Below are positions 39,114-39,215 of a stretch of 39,215 bases of DNA, in pieces. Numbering within the stretch: the stretch's first letter is position 1; each line of letters begins with the position of its first letter. The stretch is taken from positions 1 to 39,215 of the forward strand of contig JABVXU010000501.1 in assembly GCA_013365365.1 (NCBI GenBank), written 5' to 3'. The position numbers were made by a program, and so were the translations under genes. Source of the stretch: Cruorifilaria tuberocauda (lineage: Eukaryota; Nematoda; Chromadorea; Rhabditida; Onchocercidae). The notes beneath the pieces are model-generated. The model saw only the letters and a program-made list of their open reading frames with translations. It had not been told where the DNA came from and made no database searches.

Positions 39114-39215
39114 CTTTTTTAATTAAATGAAGAAAAAAACATTGTTTTTTATCTTTTTCAAATGAAAAACCATCGATTTCGATTTCTTCTATATTATTAA
39201 ACTGTATTAATTTGT

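Overview
The window looks like nuclear DNA from an AT-rich nematode, most likely a filarial or other spirurid worm (inference). Genes are split into many small exons separated by introns of roughly 60-1,300 bp. Introns start GT and end in the short nematode acceptor (TTTCAG or TTTTAG type). Untranslated leaders sit behind possible trans-splice acceptors. The products (a cuticlin-like ZP protein, a TWK-type potassium channel) fit a nematode. No prokaryotic operons, rRNA, tRNA, CRISPR array or insertion sequence was recognised.

Four protein genes can be assembled exon by exon with compatible splice phases. (1) Plus strand, 3664-13766: DNA topoisomerase II in 33 exons, 1,554 residues, complete. 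(2) Plus strand, 18137-25561: a secreted, membrane-anchored zona pellucida (cuticlin-like) protein in 11 exons, 505 residues, complete. A Thr-rich insertion encoded by a pure CAA repeat lies inside its ZP-N half. (3) Minus strand, 27558-34743: SMG-8, the SMG1-kinase partner of nonsense-mediated mRNA decay, in 21 exons, about 1,075 residues. (4) Minus strand, 36390 to the right end: the 3' part of a two-pore (K2P/TWK) potassium channel. Its second pore and last membrane helix are followed, in frame across all splice junctions, by two fibronectin type III domains. The 5' part lies beyond the window.

Layout: 1-3595 is AT-rich non-coding DNA with a CT microsatellite and a long hairpin. 13767-18060 holds the top-2 3' region and then a repeat-rich spacer upstream of the ZP gene, with a diverged ~110-bp repeat family and a tandem duplication full of TGATAA motifs. 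25562-27557 is the tail-to-tail gap between the ZP gene and smg-8. 34744-36389 separates smg-8 from the channel gene, which share a strand but are too far apart for a typical nematode operon. The genes show no shared pathway: one is chromosome topology, one cuticle/apical matrix, one mRNA surveillance and one membrane excitability.

The most unusual items are the K2P channel with C-terminal FN3 domains, the split ZP-N module with its poly-Thr and CxxCxxC insert, and the structured repeats around the ZP gene. Exon boundaries were read by eye; the few uncertain junctions are named in the entries.
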